This document shows, piece by piece, positions 6,439-14,591 of a stretch of DNA of 64,000 nucleotides. Source of the stretch: Candidatus Rhodobacter oscarellae (GTDB taxonomy: Bacteria > Pseudomonadota > Alphaproteobacteria > Rhodobacterales > Rhodobacteraceae); the NCBI RefSeq assembly GCF_001078595.1, contig NZ_LFTY01000002.1:1632151-1696150 (forward strand). Reading direction: 5' to 3'. Position 1 is the first letter of the stretch. Every line of letters begins with the position of its first letter. Below the pieces are notes generated by a model, which searched no databases, was not told the origin of the DNA, and saw nothing but the letters and a program-made list of their open reading frames with translations. Position numbers and translations under genes: made by a program.

Positions 6439-8168
6439 GGCGCCGCCACCAGTGTTTCCGGCTCTCCCTCGGGCAGGATCGTCTCGCCCGGTGTGACGAT
6501 TGTAAACTGGACCGGCGCGCGGGTCACCTGTGCGCCTTGCACGCGGGTGAAGTAGCTGGCCTCCAGGGCGCCCTCCTCGGGGAAGTCCTCGCGGAAATGC
6601 GCCCCGCGGGAGTTCTCGCGGGCCAGCCCGGCCTTGGCGATCACCTCAGAGACGTCACAGAGCGAGGCCATGTTCAGCCAGTCATGCCAGGTGAGGTTGA
6701 AGGCCAGGTTCGCCGCATCCACACCGGTCTGCATCAGCTCGGCGCGGATCTCTGCAATCCGGGCCAGCCCGCGTGCCATGCCGGCCTGGGTGCGCATCAC
6801 GCCGACATCTTCCCACATCGCCTCTTGCAGCGCATTGCGCAGGGTCTGCACATGGCCGGGCTTGCGCGACAGCGGGTGCATCGCGCGGGCGATCTCGGCC
6901 TCCAGGACCGCCTCATCAGGATCGCGCAGCGACAGCCGCGCCACCTCTCGCCCGATCACGTCCCCCGCCACACCGCCATAGACCGTCGAGTTCGCAACGC
7001 CGTTCCCGCCCAGCCGGTTGGAGCCATGTGCCCCGCCCGCGTCCTCGCCCGCCACATAGAGCCCCTCCATCGCGGTGCGGGTGTCCACATCCACCTCCAC
7101 CCCGCCCATGAAGTAATGCGCCGTGGGCACGACCTCGACCTTGCCCGCGGCCAGGTCAAACCCGCAATCGGCGCAGCGTTTCACCATGCCGGGGAACTTC
7201 TGCGCGACATGCTCAGGGCCCAAATGGGACATCGAGATATAGACGCCGCCATTGGGCGAGATGTTCGATTTCTGCATCTCGGCATAGATGCCACGGCTGA
7301 CCACGTCGCGGGTGGCGCGGTCGCCGCGCCTGTCATAATCGAACATGAAGCGATGCCCGGCCCCGTTCAGCAGATGCCCGCCCGCGCCCCTAAGCCCTTC
7401 TTCCAGAACGGTTCCGGTCATGCGGGTATGGTCGCCCGCCAGAAGCCCGGTGGGATGGAATTGCACCATCTCCATATCCCGCAGGGGCAGGCCTGCGCGC
7501 AGCGCCATCGCCAAGCCATCCATCGTCTTATCGCCGGAGGGCGTGTGGTACTTGTACATGGTGGGGCCGCCGCCGGTGGCCATCAGCACCGCCTTGGCCC
7601 GCACCAAGCGGAACACGCCGCGGCGCATGTCGATCATCAAGACCCCCGCCAGCGCAGACCCATCCGCCGTCGGCACCAGCCCAATCGCGCGGTGCTCCTG
7701 CAGCTTCTCGAGGGGCCGCGCCAGGACCTGCTCCATCAGGCGCGAGATGATCTCGATCCCCGTCAGGTCGCCCTTATGCACCGTGCGGTCGGCGGTCTGC
7801 CCGGCAAAGGCCTTTTGATGCAAAGAGCCATCCGCGTTGCGGTCAAAGAAACAGCCGACCTCGTTCTCCAGCTCGCGGATGCGCACCACCGCCTGCTCGC
7901 AGAGCCGCCAGGCCATGTCCTGGTTGGGCAGCCACTTGCCGCCCTTGATCGTATCCATGAAGTGCCGCTCGACGGTGTCGCCGCCGCCGAGTGCCACGTT
8001 ATAGCCGCCCTGCACCATGCGCGTGCAACCGCATTTGCCGATCAGCCCCTTCACGGCGATGGTGATCTTGGCGTCCGGCGCGGTCTGCTGGGCGTGCAGG
8101 GCTGCAAACAGCCCCGCCCCCCCGGTGCCCAGGATCAGGATGTCGGTGTCATGCCGCTCCAGCCTCAT
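6435..8168 (-). CDS. sdhA: Succinate dehydrogenase/fumarate reductase-like flavoprotein subunit
   Basis: 577 residues. The FAD motif LILGTGGAGLFAALHA is at 11-26. Substrate-site motifs are present: FHPTG, EEGLRGAGG, DVVSRGIY (Arg), VVPTAHYFMGG (His) and GLYVAGEDAGGAHGSNRLGGN. The family's RSHT segment, whose His binds FAD covalently, reads GCT here (C48 replaces His), so flavin attachment must differ. The start is ATG 8166-8168, placed where FAD-domain homology begins; upstream in-frame codons are low-complexity GC text. It overlaps the membrane anchor gene (ATGA). It should desaturate a dicarboxylate and pass electrons to the Fe-S subunit, or run in reverse. Substrate need not be succinate. 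Confidence 0.85.
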   Translation of the reverse strand: MRLERHDTDILILGTGGAGLFAALHAQQTAPDAKITIAVKGLIGKCGCTRMVQGGYNVALGGGDTVERHFMDTIKGGKWLPNQDMAWRLCEQAVVRIRELENEVGCFFDRNADGSLHQKAFAGQTADRTVHKGDLTGIEIISRLMEQVLARPLEKLQEHRAIGLVPTADGSALAGVLMIDMRRGVFRLVRAKAVLMATGGGPTMYKYHTPSGDKTMDGLAMALRAGLPLRDMEMVQFHPTGLLAGDHTRMTGTVLEEGLRGAGGHLLNGAGHRFMFDYDRRGDRATRDVVSRGIYAEMQKSNISPNGGVYISMSHLGPEHVAQKFPGMVKRCADCGFDLAAGKVEVVPTAHYFMGGVEVDVDTRTAMEGLYVAGEDAGGAHGSNRLGGNGVANSTVYGGVAGDVIGREVARLSLRDPDEAVLEAEIARAMHPLSRKPGHVQTLRNALQEAMWEDVGVMRTQAGMARGLARIAEIRAELMQTGVDAANLAFNLTWHDWLNMASLCDVSEVIAKAGLARENSRGAHFREDFPEEGALEASYFTRVQGAQVTRAPVQFTIVTPGETILPEGEPETLVAAP

Positions 8169-8491
8169 ATCGCCCTCAACAGGAACAGCGTGGCCGCGCC
8201 AAGGGACAAGGCCACCGCCCCCGCCGCCGCCGTCTTTTGCCCCGAGCTCCAGCCCAGAAGCTCCAGCGCCATCAGGCGCAGCCCGCCAAAGATGTGCACC
8301 GCCAGAAGGAACACCAACCCCATCTCGGCCAGTTTCACCAGCGGGCGCTCGGTCAAGGACAGAAAGCTCTCCAACGCGTCCGCATCGCGCACCGCCAAGG
8401 ACAGCACCCAGAAATGCACCGGCAGGAACAGCGCCAGCAGCAGCCCCGACACCCGGTGCAGCAGGAAGGCGAACCAAAGCGGCCGCCTCAT
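8165..8491 (-). CDS. sdhD: SDH-like membrane anchor subunit (second)
   Basis: 108 residues with three hydrophobic helices. FAFLLHRVSGLLLALFLPVHFW contains the His-Arg-x-Ser-Gly pattern near the first helix used by SdhC-type cytochrome b subunits, and LLAVHIFGGLRLMALE provides another His. It should anchor the flavoprotein/Fe-S dimer to the inner membrane and form part of the haem b/quinone site. ATG 8489-8491 overlaps the preceding anchor gene's stop, and its own stop overlaps the flavoprotein start. Confidence 0.75.
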   Translation of the reverse strand: MRRPLWFAFLLHRVSGLLLALFLPVHFWVLSLAVRDADALESFLSLTERPLVKLAEMGLVFLLAVHIFGGLRLMALELLGWSSGQKTAAAGAVALSLGAATLFLLRAI

Positions 8492-8811
8492 GTGACCGCC
8501 AAAACGGCGGAGAGGCCCAAAAGACCCAGCCCGACGGCCACGCCCCAGGTCACCGCGTCCAAGCCGCGCCGCAGCCCCAGCCATTCATGCGCGATCACCC
8601 GCAATCCGATCCCCGCATGGACCGACACCGCCAGCACGAACAGCCCGTAGTAGAGCCCCCAGAACCACGAGCCCTGGGTGCGGCCCAGAATCTCGCCCAC
8701 GCTCAGCCCGCCCTGGATCGCGTAGATCATCAGCGCCAGATGCCCCAGCACCAGGGGCGCCATCACCAGCGCGCTGAGGCGCTGCAGCAGAAAGAGCCTT
8801 GCGTTAAGCAC
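8488..8811 (-). CDS. sdhC: SDH-like membrane anchor subunit (first)
   Basis: 107 residues with three predicted membrane helices (about 12-30, 52-70 and 85-105). H24, H65 and H75 are candidate haem ligands within RLSALVMAPLVLGHLAL and SVHAGIGLRVIAHEW. It pairs with the next gene as the two-subunit anchor of an SDH/FRD-like complex. The start overlaps the Fe-S subunit's end by 8 nt, which fits stoichiometric co-translation. Confidence 0.75.
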   Translation of the reverse strand: MLNARLFLLQRLSALVMAPLVLGHLALMIYAIQGGLSVGEILGRTQGSWFWGLYYGLFVLAVSVHAGIGLRVIAHEWLGLRRGLDAVTWGVAVGLGLLGLSAVLAVT

Positions 8812-9517
8812 GGCGCAGCGCCTTGCGCATGGTCTCGCGCTTCAGCCCGGCGATGGCCGAGAGCGGGTCCAGATCGTTGGGGCAATGCGTCGTGCAGGAG
8901 CCCATCGAGTGGCAGTTATGGCAGCCGCCCTGCCCGCTCACCGCGTCCAGGATGGCGTCCCGCGCGCCGTCCTTGGCGTCGTTGACCAGCGTCCAGGCGC
9001 GTTGCAGCGCCGCCGGGCCGAGGTAGTCAGGGCTGCCCGACACGGTGTCGCAGGCCGCGTAGCAGATCGCGCAATTGATGCACTCGATCCCGGCGCTGGC
9101 CGTCACGCGGCCGGGCTCATCGGGGGCGATCTCGGCCATGGGCTCTGCCCGGCCGCGTGACGGGTGATGCACCGCCTTCGCGGCGACCCATTTGTCAAAA
9201 AACGGGTCCATGTCGACGACCAAGTCCTTGATCACAGGCAGGTTCCGCAGCGGCGCGATCTGAAGCGCCCCGCCCTTGGCCACCTTCTGCACATGGGTCC
9301 GGCAGGTCCAACGCGGCACGCCGTTGACCATCATCGCGCAGCTGCCGCACATGCCGACCCGGCAGGCGAAACGGTAGCTCAGCGTGGGGTCGGCGTTCTG
9401 CTGGATCCAGGAGACCACGTCGAGCACGGTCTGGCTCTCATAGGCGGGCACCTCGAAGCGCTCACTGCGCCGCTCGGTCGCATCGCCGCGCGCCACATTC
9501 ACGATCAGAGTCCCCAT
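8804..9517 (-). CDS. sdhB: SDH/fumarate reductase-like iron-sulfur subunit
   Basis: 237 residues. The N-terminal plant-type [2Fe-2S] domain shows CRVGMCGSC and a fourth cysteine in WTCRTH. The C-terminal dicluster domain shows CINCAICYAAC and CHNCHSMGSCTTHCPND. These carry electrons between the flavoprotein and the membrane quinone site. The start is ATG 9515-9517, where homology begins (MGTLIVNVARGD). It is the first gene of the long minus-strand operon. Order B-C-D-A differs from the common C-D-A-B arrangement of the housekeeping enzyme, which supports a secondary, specialised complex. Confidence 0.85.
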   Translation of the reverse strand: MGTLIVNVARGDATERRSERFEVPAYESQTVLDVVSWIQQNADPTLSYRFACRVGMCGSCAMMVNGVPRWTCRTHVQKVAKGGALQIAPLRNLPVIKDLVVDMDPFFDKWVAAKAVHHPSRGRAEPMAEIAPDEPGRVTASAGIECINCAICYAACDTVSGSPDYLGPAALQRAWTLVNDAKDGARDAILDAVSGQGGCHNCHSMGSCTTHCPNDLDPLSAIAGLKRETMRKALRRA

Positions 9518-9604
9518 CGCGTCTGACAAACCGCCGCCCCCTTTGAAGTCCTCCACAAGTGGTATATCGCCAAACGCGACGCGCCAAGCGAGAAGGTTGA
9601 GAAA
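9518..9604. promoter_or_regulatory. Divergent promoter region between SDH-like operon and ThDP enzyme
   Basis: These 87 bp separate the divergent starts at 9517 (minus) and 9605 (plus), so both promoters must overlap here. A short palindrome CCACAAGTGG lies at 9553-9562, and GAGAAGG precedes the plus-strand ATG as ribosome site. Shared control of the two transcripts is likely from the layout. No specific regulator family can be assigned. Confidence 0.45.
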
Positions 9605-11233
9605 ATGAATGATGGCCTGAAAACCGCCCGCGCCGCTGACCATTTGGCGCGGCGGCTTTACGAGGCGGGGTGCCGCTATGCGTTCGGCATGCCGGGCGGC
9701 GAGGTGCTGACCCTCGTGGACGCGCTGGAGAAGGCCGGGATCCGGTTCATCCTGTGCAAGCACGAGAACAACGCGGGCTTTATGGCCGAGGGCGTGCATC
9801 ACCGCGACGGCGCCCCCGCCATCCTGGTGGCCACAGTGGGCCCCGGCGTGGTCAACGGCGTGAACGTGGTGGCCAACGCGATGCAGGACCGGGTGCCCAT
9901 GCTGGTGCTGTCGGGCTGCGTGGACGCCGACGAGGCGCAGACCTACACCCATCAGGTTTTCGACCATCAGCAGGTCTTCCGCTCGATCACCAAAGAGACG
10001 TTCCGCCTGACCGCCAAGAGCGCCGATATCATCGCCGACAAGGCGGTGAACATCGCCTTAGAGGGCCGCGCCGGGCCGGTGCATATCGACGTGCCGATCT
10101 CTGTCGCCGACGAAGAGGTCACCCTGCGTCCCCGGCGCCGGGCCGCGATGACGCGCACCGTGCCCTGCGAGGGGGCGGATCTGGCGACGGCGCGCGACTG
10201 GCTCGCGGCGGCGCAGCGCCCGGTCATGGTGGTCGGGCTGGACGCGGTGGCCGAGGGCGCCTCGGCGCAGGTGCAGGCCTTCGCCGAGCACTACAACATG
10301 CCGGTGATCACCACCTACAAGGCCAAGGGGATCATCCCCGAGGATCATGGCTTGGCGCTCGGCGGGGCGGGGCTCTCGCCCCTGAACGACCGCCACTTGA
10401 TCCCCTTCCTGCAATCGGCGGACCTGATCCTCTGCGCGGGCTACGACCCGATCGAGATGCGCACCGGCTGGCGCGAGATCTGGGACCCCAGCCGCGTGAA
10501 CGTGATCGACATCACCGCAGAGCCCAACACCCATTACATGCACCAGGCGGGCCTGAGCTTTGTCGCGGGCACCGGCGAGACGCTGGACCTGCTGCGGGGC
10601 GGCGGCCCTGCGGGCCGCGATACCTGGCGCGGCGGCGAGGTGGCGAAACTGAAGTCCGACCTGGCCGCGGCCTTCCCGTTGGACGCCGCGTGGGGCCCCG
10701 CCGCGGTGATGGACGAGTGCCGCAAAGCCCTGCCCCGCAACGCCCTGGCCACCGTGGACAGCGGCGCGCATCGCATCCTGCTCAGCCAGCTCTGGCAATG
10801 CTACGAGCCGCGCGGGTTGATCCAATCCACCGCGCTCTGCACCATGGGCTGCGCCCTGCCGATGGCCATCGGCGAGAAGCTCGCCAGCCCGGACCGCCAG
10901 GTGATCAGCTTCTCCGGCGACGCCGGCGCGCTGATGGTGATGGGCGAGCTCTCCACCGCCAAGGAGCTGGGCGGCAACCCGATCTTCGTCGTCTTCGTGG
11001 ATGCCAGCCTGGCGCTGATCGAGATCAAGCAGCGCGGGCGGCAGATGACGAACGCGGGCGTGGATTTCGGCCAGCATGACTTTGCCGCCATCGGGCGCGC
11101 CTTTGGCGGCCACGGTGTGACGGTGCAGGACCGCGCGGCGTTGCGGGATGCGCTGGCAGAGGCGCAATCGGCGGAGACATTCACCGTGATCGCGGCGGTG
11201 ATCGACCGGCACAGCTATGATGGCCTCTTCTAG
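9605..11233 (+). CDS. ThDP-dependent enzyme, acetolactate synthase-like
   Basis: 542 residues in the three-domain ThDP fold: Pyr domain (about 1-170, catalytic Glu E54 in KHENNAGFMAEG), central domain (about 190-330) and PP domain (about 360-542). The cofactor-metal motif starts GDA at 438-440 and ends near D466, where many relatives have GDG and Asn-Asn. Such enzymes make or break carbon-carbon bonds next to a keto group (acetolactate synthase, glyoxylate carboligase, decarboxylases, sulfoacetaldehyde acetyltransferase). The sequence alone does not separate these. It is divergent from the SDH-like operon and likely serves the same pathway. No regulatory small subunit is adjacent, which argues against branched-chain amino acid synthesis. 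Confidence 0.8.
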   Translation: MNDGLKTARAADHLARRLYEAGCRYAFGMPGGEVLTLVDALEKAGIRFILCKHENNAGFMAEGVHHRDGAPAILVATVGPGVVNGVNVVANAMQDRVPMLVLSGCVDADEAQTYTHQVFDHQQVFRSITKETFRLTAKSADIIADKAVNIALEGRAGPVHIDVPISVADEEVTLRPRRRAAMTRTVPCEGADLATARDWLAAAQRPVMVVGLDAVAEGASAQVQAFAEHYNMPVITTYKAKGIIPEDHGLALGGAGLSPLNDRHLIPFLQSADLILCAGYDPIEMRTGWREIWDPSRVNVIDITAEPNTHYMHQAGLSFVAGTGETLDLLRGGGPAGRDTWRGGEVAKLKSDLAAAFPLDAAWGPAAVMDECRKALPRNALATVDSGAHRILLSQLWQCYEPRGLIQSTALCTMGCALPMAIGEKLASPDRQVISFSGDAGALMVMGELSTAKELGGNPIFVVFVDASLALIEIKQRGRQMTNAGVDFGQHDFAAIGRAFGGHGVTVQDRAALRDALAEAQSAETFTVIAAVIDRHSYDGLF

Positions 11234-11267
11234 GGTGTTTCTGGCCTGGAGCGGGCGTTGAGCGGGC

Positions 11268-11409
11268 CAAATCTCTTGCAAGAGATTTGCACTTTCCTTC
11301 CAAGGAAAGTTGGGCCCGCAAGCGGCAAGGGGTTGTGATAGAGGGATTATCTCGGGTCGTGCTGAAGAAACTCTTGCAAGAGTTTCGCAATTTTCTTGCA
11401 AGAAAATTG
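11268..11409 (+). repeat. Four-palindrome intergenic repeat, copy B
   Basis: Palindromes lie at 11268-11289 (core AAATCTCTTGCAAGAGATTT), 11291-11310 (ACTTTCCTT, CC, AAGGAAAGT), 11367-11386 (GAAACTCTTGCAAGAGTTTC) and 11388-11409 (core AATTTTCTTGCAAGAAAATT). The two pairs are separated by 56 bp of less conserved sequence containing GTTGTGATAGAGG. It lies between two convergent genes. Copies at 45147 and (inverted) 34898 are nearly identical in the palindromes. Confidence 0.95.
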
Positions 11410-11479
11410 TGTCGCACCACTGCCCACTCCCGGCCAGTCTTAACAAAGCCGAGATACCCGTATGAACCGGGCCCTTCTC

Positions 11480-12346
11480 TCACATGCTCTCGCCAAGAAG
11501 CGCCAAGAGCCGCGGCTGCCATGTCGCCGTGATCTGGTCGGCGCGCGACACCAGGGCCACGTCCCGGTAGAGCCGCTCCGGGGCGCAGGGAAAGACCTGC
11601 ACCCCGTCGTCGCCATAGCGCAGCGCATCGGGCTTTGGCAGCAGCGAATATCCCAGCCCATTCTGCACGCAACGGACGATGGCCTCGATGCTGTCGAGAT
11701 TGATCACCTGGGAGGGGCTCAGGCCCATCTCGCGGCCATAGCGGGCGATCAGCTTGCCGATCCCGGAGGAGGGTATGAAGTGCAGGAACGGCAGGGCGCG
11801 CGAAAGGTCCACAAGGGTCTGGGCCACGGCGCGCTGCGGCGCGATGACGACCATTTCTTCCTGCACCAGCCGGTCGCTTTGCAACCCCGCCCCGGCCTCC
11901 GCGATCTCGGTCACCACGGCGGCGTCCAACCGGCCCTGGCGGACGCCGTCGGACAGGGTCTCTGACAGGCCGGTCGTCAACTCAAACTGCGCGGCGGGCG
12001 CCTTGCGCGCCGCGATCCTTAGGAACTCAGGCAAGACCCGCGCGGCGATCGAGGGCACAAAGCCGATCCGAAGCAGGCCCCGCAGCACATCCGACGGCGC
12101 GCAGCGCGCGCGCAGCACCGCGTGGGCCTCGACGACCGCAACCGCATCCTTCGCCACCTGTTGCCCCAGGGGCGTCAGTTTTGGCGGCCGGAAGCCGCGA
12201 TCGAAGAGCGGCACGCCCAGCGCCTCCTCCAGCGCCTTCATCTGCATGCTCACAGCCGAGAGCGTCATGTTCCGGACCTGCGCGGCACGGGAGAACGACG
12301 CCTCGCGGCGCACCACGACCAGGGTCTCTAGGGCGTTGATCTGCAT
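11480..12346 (-). CDS. LysR-family transcriptional regulator
   Basis: 288 residues. An N-terminal winged helix-turn-helix (about 1-60, ASFSRAAQVRNMTLSAVSMQMKALEEALG pattern; key text FSRAAQ and LFDRG) is followed by a periplasmic-binding-like effector domain (about 88-288). It is divergent from the acyl-CoA dehydrogenase homologue, and a perfect 15-bp T-N11-A palindrome lies 3 bp upstream of its start. The usual LysR logic is repression of itself and effector-dependent activation of the divergent gene. The effector could be the CoA thioester or acid used by the neighbour. Confidence 0.85.
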   Translation of the reverse strand: MQINALETLVVVRREASFSRAAQVRNMTLSAVSMQMKALEEALGVPLFDRGFRPPKLTPLGQQVAKDAVAVVEAHAVLRARCAPSDVLRGLLRIGFVPSIAARVLPEFLRIAARKAPAAQFELTTGLSETLSDGVRQGRLDAAVVTEIAEAGAGLQSDRLVQEEMVVIAPQRAVAQTLVDLSRALPFLHFIPSSGIGKLIARYGREMGLSPSQVINLDSIEAIVRCVQNGLGYSLLPKPDALRYGDDGVQVFPCAPERLYRDVALVSRADQITATWQPRLLALLGESM

Positions 12347-12349
12347 AAG

Positions 12350-12364
12350 TTCAGCTTAGCTGAA
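12350..12364. promoter_or_regulatory. LysR-type operator palindrome
   Basis: TTCAGCTTAGCTGAA is a perfect palindrome around one central base and fits the LysR-family T-N11-A box. It sits immediately before the regulator's ATG (12346, minus strand) and 91 bp before the divergent acyl-CoA dehydrogenase ATG. That is the usual position of a recognition site for autoregulation and activation. Confidence 0.65.
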
Positions 12365-12455
12365 GATAACAGAAAAATAAATTAGATTGACCTGAAGACA
12401 CCGATCACGAAACTGTGAGTCCAGATATTCGCCCCCCCAAAGAGGCACAGCCCAG

Positions 12456-13664
12456 ATGTTGGACCAAACCCGTTATCATCACCTTAATCAGGCGCGTGCC
12501 TTGGCCCCGGTCTTTGCCGAGCGGGCGGCGCGCTGGGACCAGAACCGCGAATATTGCTGGGACAATATCCGCGACCTCGCTGACGCCGGGCTGATGGGCA
12601 TGACCATCCCCCCCCGCTTCGGCGGCGCTGGGGCCAGCTATTTCGAGGTCGTGCAAGTCGTCGAGGAGATCGCCCGCGCCTGCACCCTGACCGCGCGGGT
12701 GGTGGTCGAGGCGAATATGGGCGGCATCAGCGCCGTGATGGCCTATGGCACGGACGAACAGCGCGCCTATTGCGCGCCGCTGGTCCTGGCCGGCGACAAG
12801 CCCGCGATCTGCATCACCGAGCCCCAGGCGGGCTCCGCCGCGACCGAGATGCAGACCACCGCGCGCCGCGTGGCGGCGGGCTATGTGCTGGATGGCTGCA
12901 AGCATTGGATCACCGGCGGCGGGGTGTCCAAGCTCTACCTGATCTTCGCACGGGTCCTGGATGAGGACGGCGCCGAGGAGGGCATCACCGGTTTCCTGGT
13001 GCATCACGACCCGGCGACTGGCCATGATCCAAAGGGCTTCGAGGTGGTGCGGCGCGAGCGCACGATGGGGCTCTGCGGCATGCCCGAGGCCGAGCTGCGC
13101 TTTGCCGATCTGATGGTCGAGGATCGCTTTGTGCTGCGCCCGCCCGCCGGGTTCAAGCGCGGCTTTGCCGATCTCATGAGCGCCTATAACAGCCAGCGCG
13201 TCGGGGCGGGCACCATCGCCATGGGCGTGGCGGCGGGGGCGCTTGAGCACGCCAAGCGCTACCTGGCCGAGCGCCACCAGTTCGGGCGCCCCCTGCAGGA
13301 GTTCCAGGGGCTGCAATGGATGCTGGCGGATATGGACGCGGCGGTGCATGCCTCGCGGCTGATGCTGCAAGAGGCGGCGAAGACCCTTGGGCCCTTGGGG
13401 TTTCCTGACATGCTGATGGCGGCGCGGGCCAAGGCCTTCGCCTCGGAGCAGGCGATCAAGGTCGTCTCGGACGCGCTGCAGATGTTCGGTGCGCGCGGCT
13501 ATGGCGACCAGGAGCCGCTGGAGCGAATGTATCGCGACGTGCGGATGTTCACCATCGGCGGCGGGACGGCGCAGATCCTGAAGACGCAGGTGGCGGGGGC
13601 GCTGCTGGGGATCAAGACACCGCAGACGCGCGATGGCTACGCGCAAACGCGCAGTGCCCGCTAG
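12456..13664 (+). CDS. Acyl-CoA dehydrogenase-fold enzyme, possibly a 3-sulfinopropanoyl-CoA desulfinase
   Basis: 402 residues with the acyl-CoA dehydrogenase layout: helical N-domain, beta domain (ITEPQAGS, CKHWITGG), and C-terminal helices with the flavin-binding QMFGARGYGDQEPLERMYRD. Neither usual catalytic glutamate position is Glu: the helix-G segment reads YNSQRVG (Q247) and the later position reads IGGGTAQI. From memory, the Advenella 3-sulfinopropionyl-CoA desulfinase also lacks the base, with Gln near 246 and Arg84; R81 here (TLTARVVVE) may correspond. This suggests a non-oxidising family member that releases sulfite rather than a normal dehydrogenase. Confidence is high for the fold and modest for the desulfinase role. 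It is divergent from a LysR gene. Confidence 0.8.
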   Translation: MLDQTRYHHLNQARALAPVFAERAARWDQNREYCWDNIRDLADAGLMGMTIPPRFGGAGASYFEVVQVVEEIARACTLTARVVVEANMGGISAVMAYGTDEQRAYCAPLVLAGDKPAICITEPQAGSAATEMQTTARRVAAGYVLDGCKHWITGGGVSKLYLIFARVLDEDGAEEGITGFLVHHDPATGHDPKGFEVVRRERTMGLCGMPEAELRFADLMVEDRFVLRPPAGFKRGFADLMSAYNSQRVGAGTIAMGVAAGALEHAKRYLAERHQFGRPLQEFQGLQWMLADMDAAVHASRLMLQEAAKTLGPLGFPDMLMAARAKAFASEQAIKVVSDALQMFGARGYGDQEPLERMYRDVRMFTIGGGTAQILKTQVAGALLGIKTPQTRDGYAQTRSAR

Positions 13665-13678
13665 AGATCGCGCGCTGC

Positions 13679-13722
13679 GGAAACCTTAAAGGTTTCCGAA
13701 CCGGTTTCATTTTATGAAACCG
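13679..13722. terminator. Paired hairpins between convergent genes
   Basis: Two adjacent inverted repeats: GGAAACCTT-A-AAGGTTTCC (13679-13697) and CGGTTTCAT-TTT-ATGAAACCG (13702-13722). They lie between the convergent ends of the acyl-CoA dehydrogenase homologue and kdsA. A bidirectional termination role is plausible, though there is no long T run. The side-by-side design recalls one half of the four-palindrome repeats, with different sequence. Confidence 0.5.
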
Positions 13723-13766
13723 CCGCTCCATTGCGGGCGAAGGACATTGCGAAGACGTGGCGCGGT

Positions 13767-14591
13767 TCAGCCCTTCAGCAAATCGTCAATCTGCCGAAGC
13801 CCGGCGATCAGACCGGCCATCTCGTCCACCGGGATCATGTTCGGCCCATCGCTTGGCGCGTTGTCGGGGTCCTGATGCGTCTCAATGAACAGCGCCGAGA
13901 CCCCCACCGCGCAGGCCGCCCGGGCCAGCACCGGCGCGAACTCGCGCTGCCCGCCGGAATGCGTGCCCTGCCCGCCGGGCTGCTGCACCGAATGCGTGGC
14001 GTCAAACACCACCGGGTAGCCCGTCTGCGCCATGATCGGCAGGCCTCTGAAATCATTCACCAATGTGTTGTAGCCAAAGGAGGTCCCGCGCTCGCAGAGC
14101 ATGATCTTCTCGTTCCCGGTCGAGGCCAGTTTCGCGGCCACATGCGCCATGTCCCACGGCGCCAGGAACTGGCCCTTCTTGATGTTAATCGCGCGCCCGG
14201 TCTCGCCCGCGGCCAGCAAGAGATCCGTCTGGCGGCACAGGAAGGCCGGGATCTGCAGCACGTCGCAGACCTCCGCTGCGGGCGCGCAATGCCCCGGCTC
14301 GTGCACATCCGTCAGCACCGGGCAGCCGAACTCCTCGCGGATTTTCCCAAGCACCTCCAGGCCCTTAGCCATGCCCAGCCCGCGTTCGGAGCCCAGCGAG
14401 GAGCGGTTCGCCTTGTCATAGCTGGCCTTGAAGATGAAGCCGGTGCCGGTGGCCGAGCAGGCCTCGGCGATCTTCTCGGCCATCATGCGGGCGTGGTCGA
14501 GGGACTCTAGCTGGCAGGGTCCGGTGATCAGCGCGAAGGGCGCGCGGCCTCCGATGGTGACGTTGCCGATCTCGATGGTCTTGGTGGTCAT
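13767..14591 (-). CDS. kdsA: 3-deoxy-8-phosphooctulonate synthase (Kdo-8-P synthase)
   Basis: 274 residues, close to the family's usual 280. It condenses phosphoenolpyruvate and arabinose 5-phosphate to Kdo 8-phosphate, the first committed step of the lipopolysaccharide inner-core sugar, in the cytoplasm. Recognisable blocks are [63 protein letters not shown] and [18 protein letters not shown] and the DVHE/CRQTD loops carry the active-site residues. It stands alone on the minus strand. Confidence 0.95.
   Translation of the reverse strand: MTTKTIEIGNVTIGGRAPFALITGPCQLESLDHARMMAEKIAEACSATGTGFIFKASYDKANRSSLGSERGLGMAKGLEVLGKIREEFGCPVLTDVHEPGHCAPAAEVCDVLQIPAFLCRQTDLLLAAGETGRAINIKKGQFLAPWDMAHVAAKLASTGNEKIMLCERGTSFGYNTLVNDFRGLPIMAQTGYPVVFDATHSVQQPGGQGTHSGGQREFAPVLARAACAVGVSALFIETHQDPDNAPSDGPNMIPVDEMAGLIAGLRQIDDLLKG

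Noticed and set aside
6255-8495. 746-codon plus-strand open frame opposite the sdhA-like gene
   Set aside because: It is the antisense of a clear flavoprotein gene. Long antisense frames are expected in GC-rich DNA, and its translation is rich in His, Arg, Pro and Gln without any domain.
9605-11233. Sulfoacetaldehyde acetyltransferase (xsc)
   Set aside because: General ThDP fold is clear, but no taurine genes or phosphate acetyltransferase are adjacent and specific residues could not be verified, so only the family is called.
10058-11446. 462-codon minus-strand frame opposite the ThDP enzyme
   Set aside because: Antisense shadow of a well-supported gene. Its composition is typical of reverse-frame translation, and it runs through repeat copy B.
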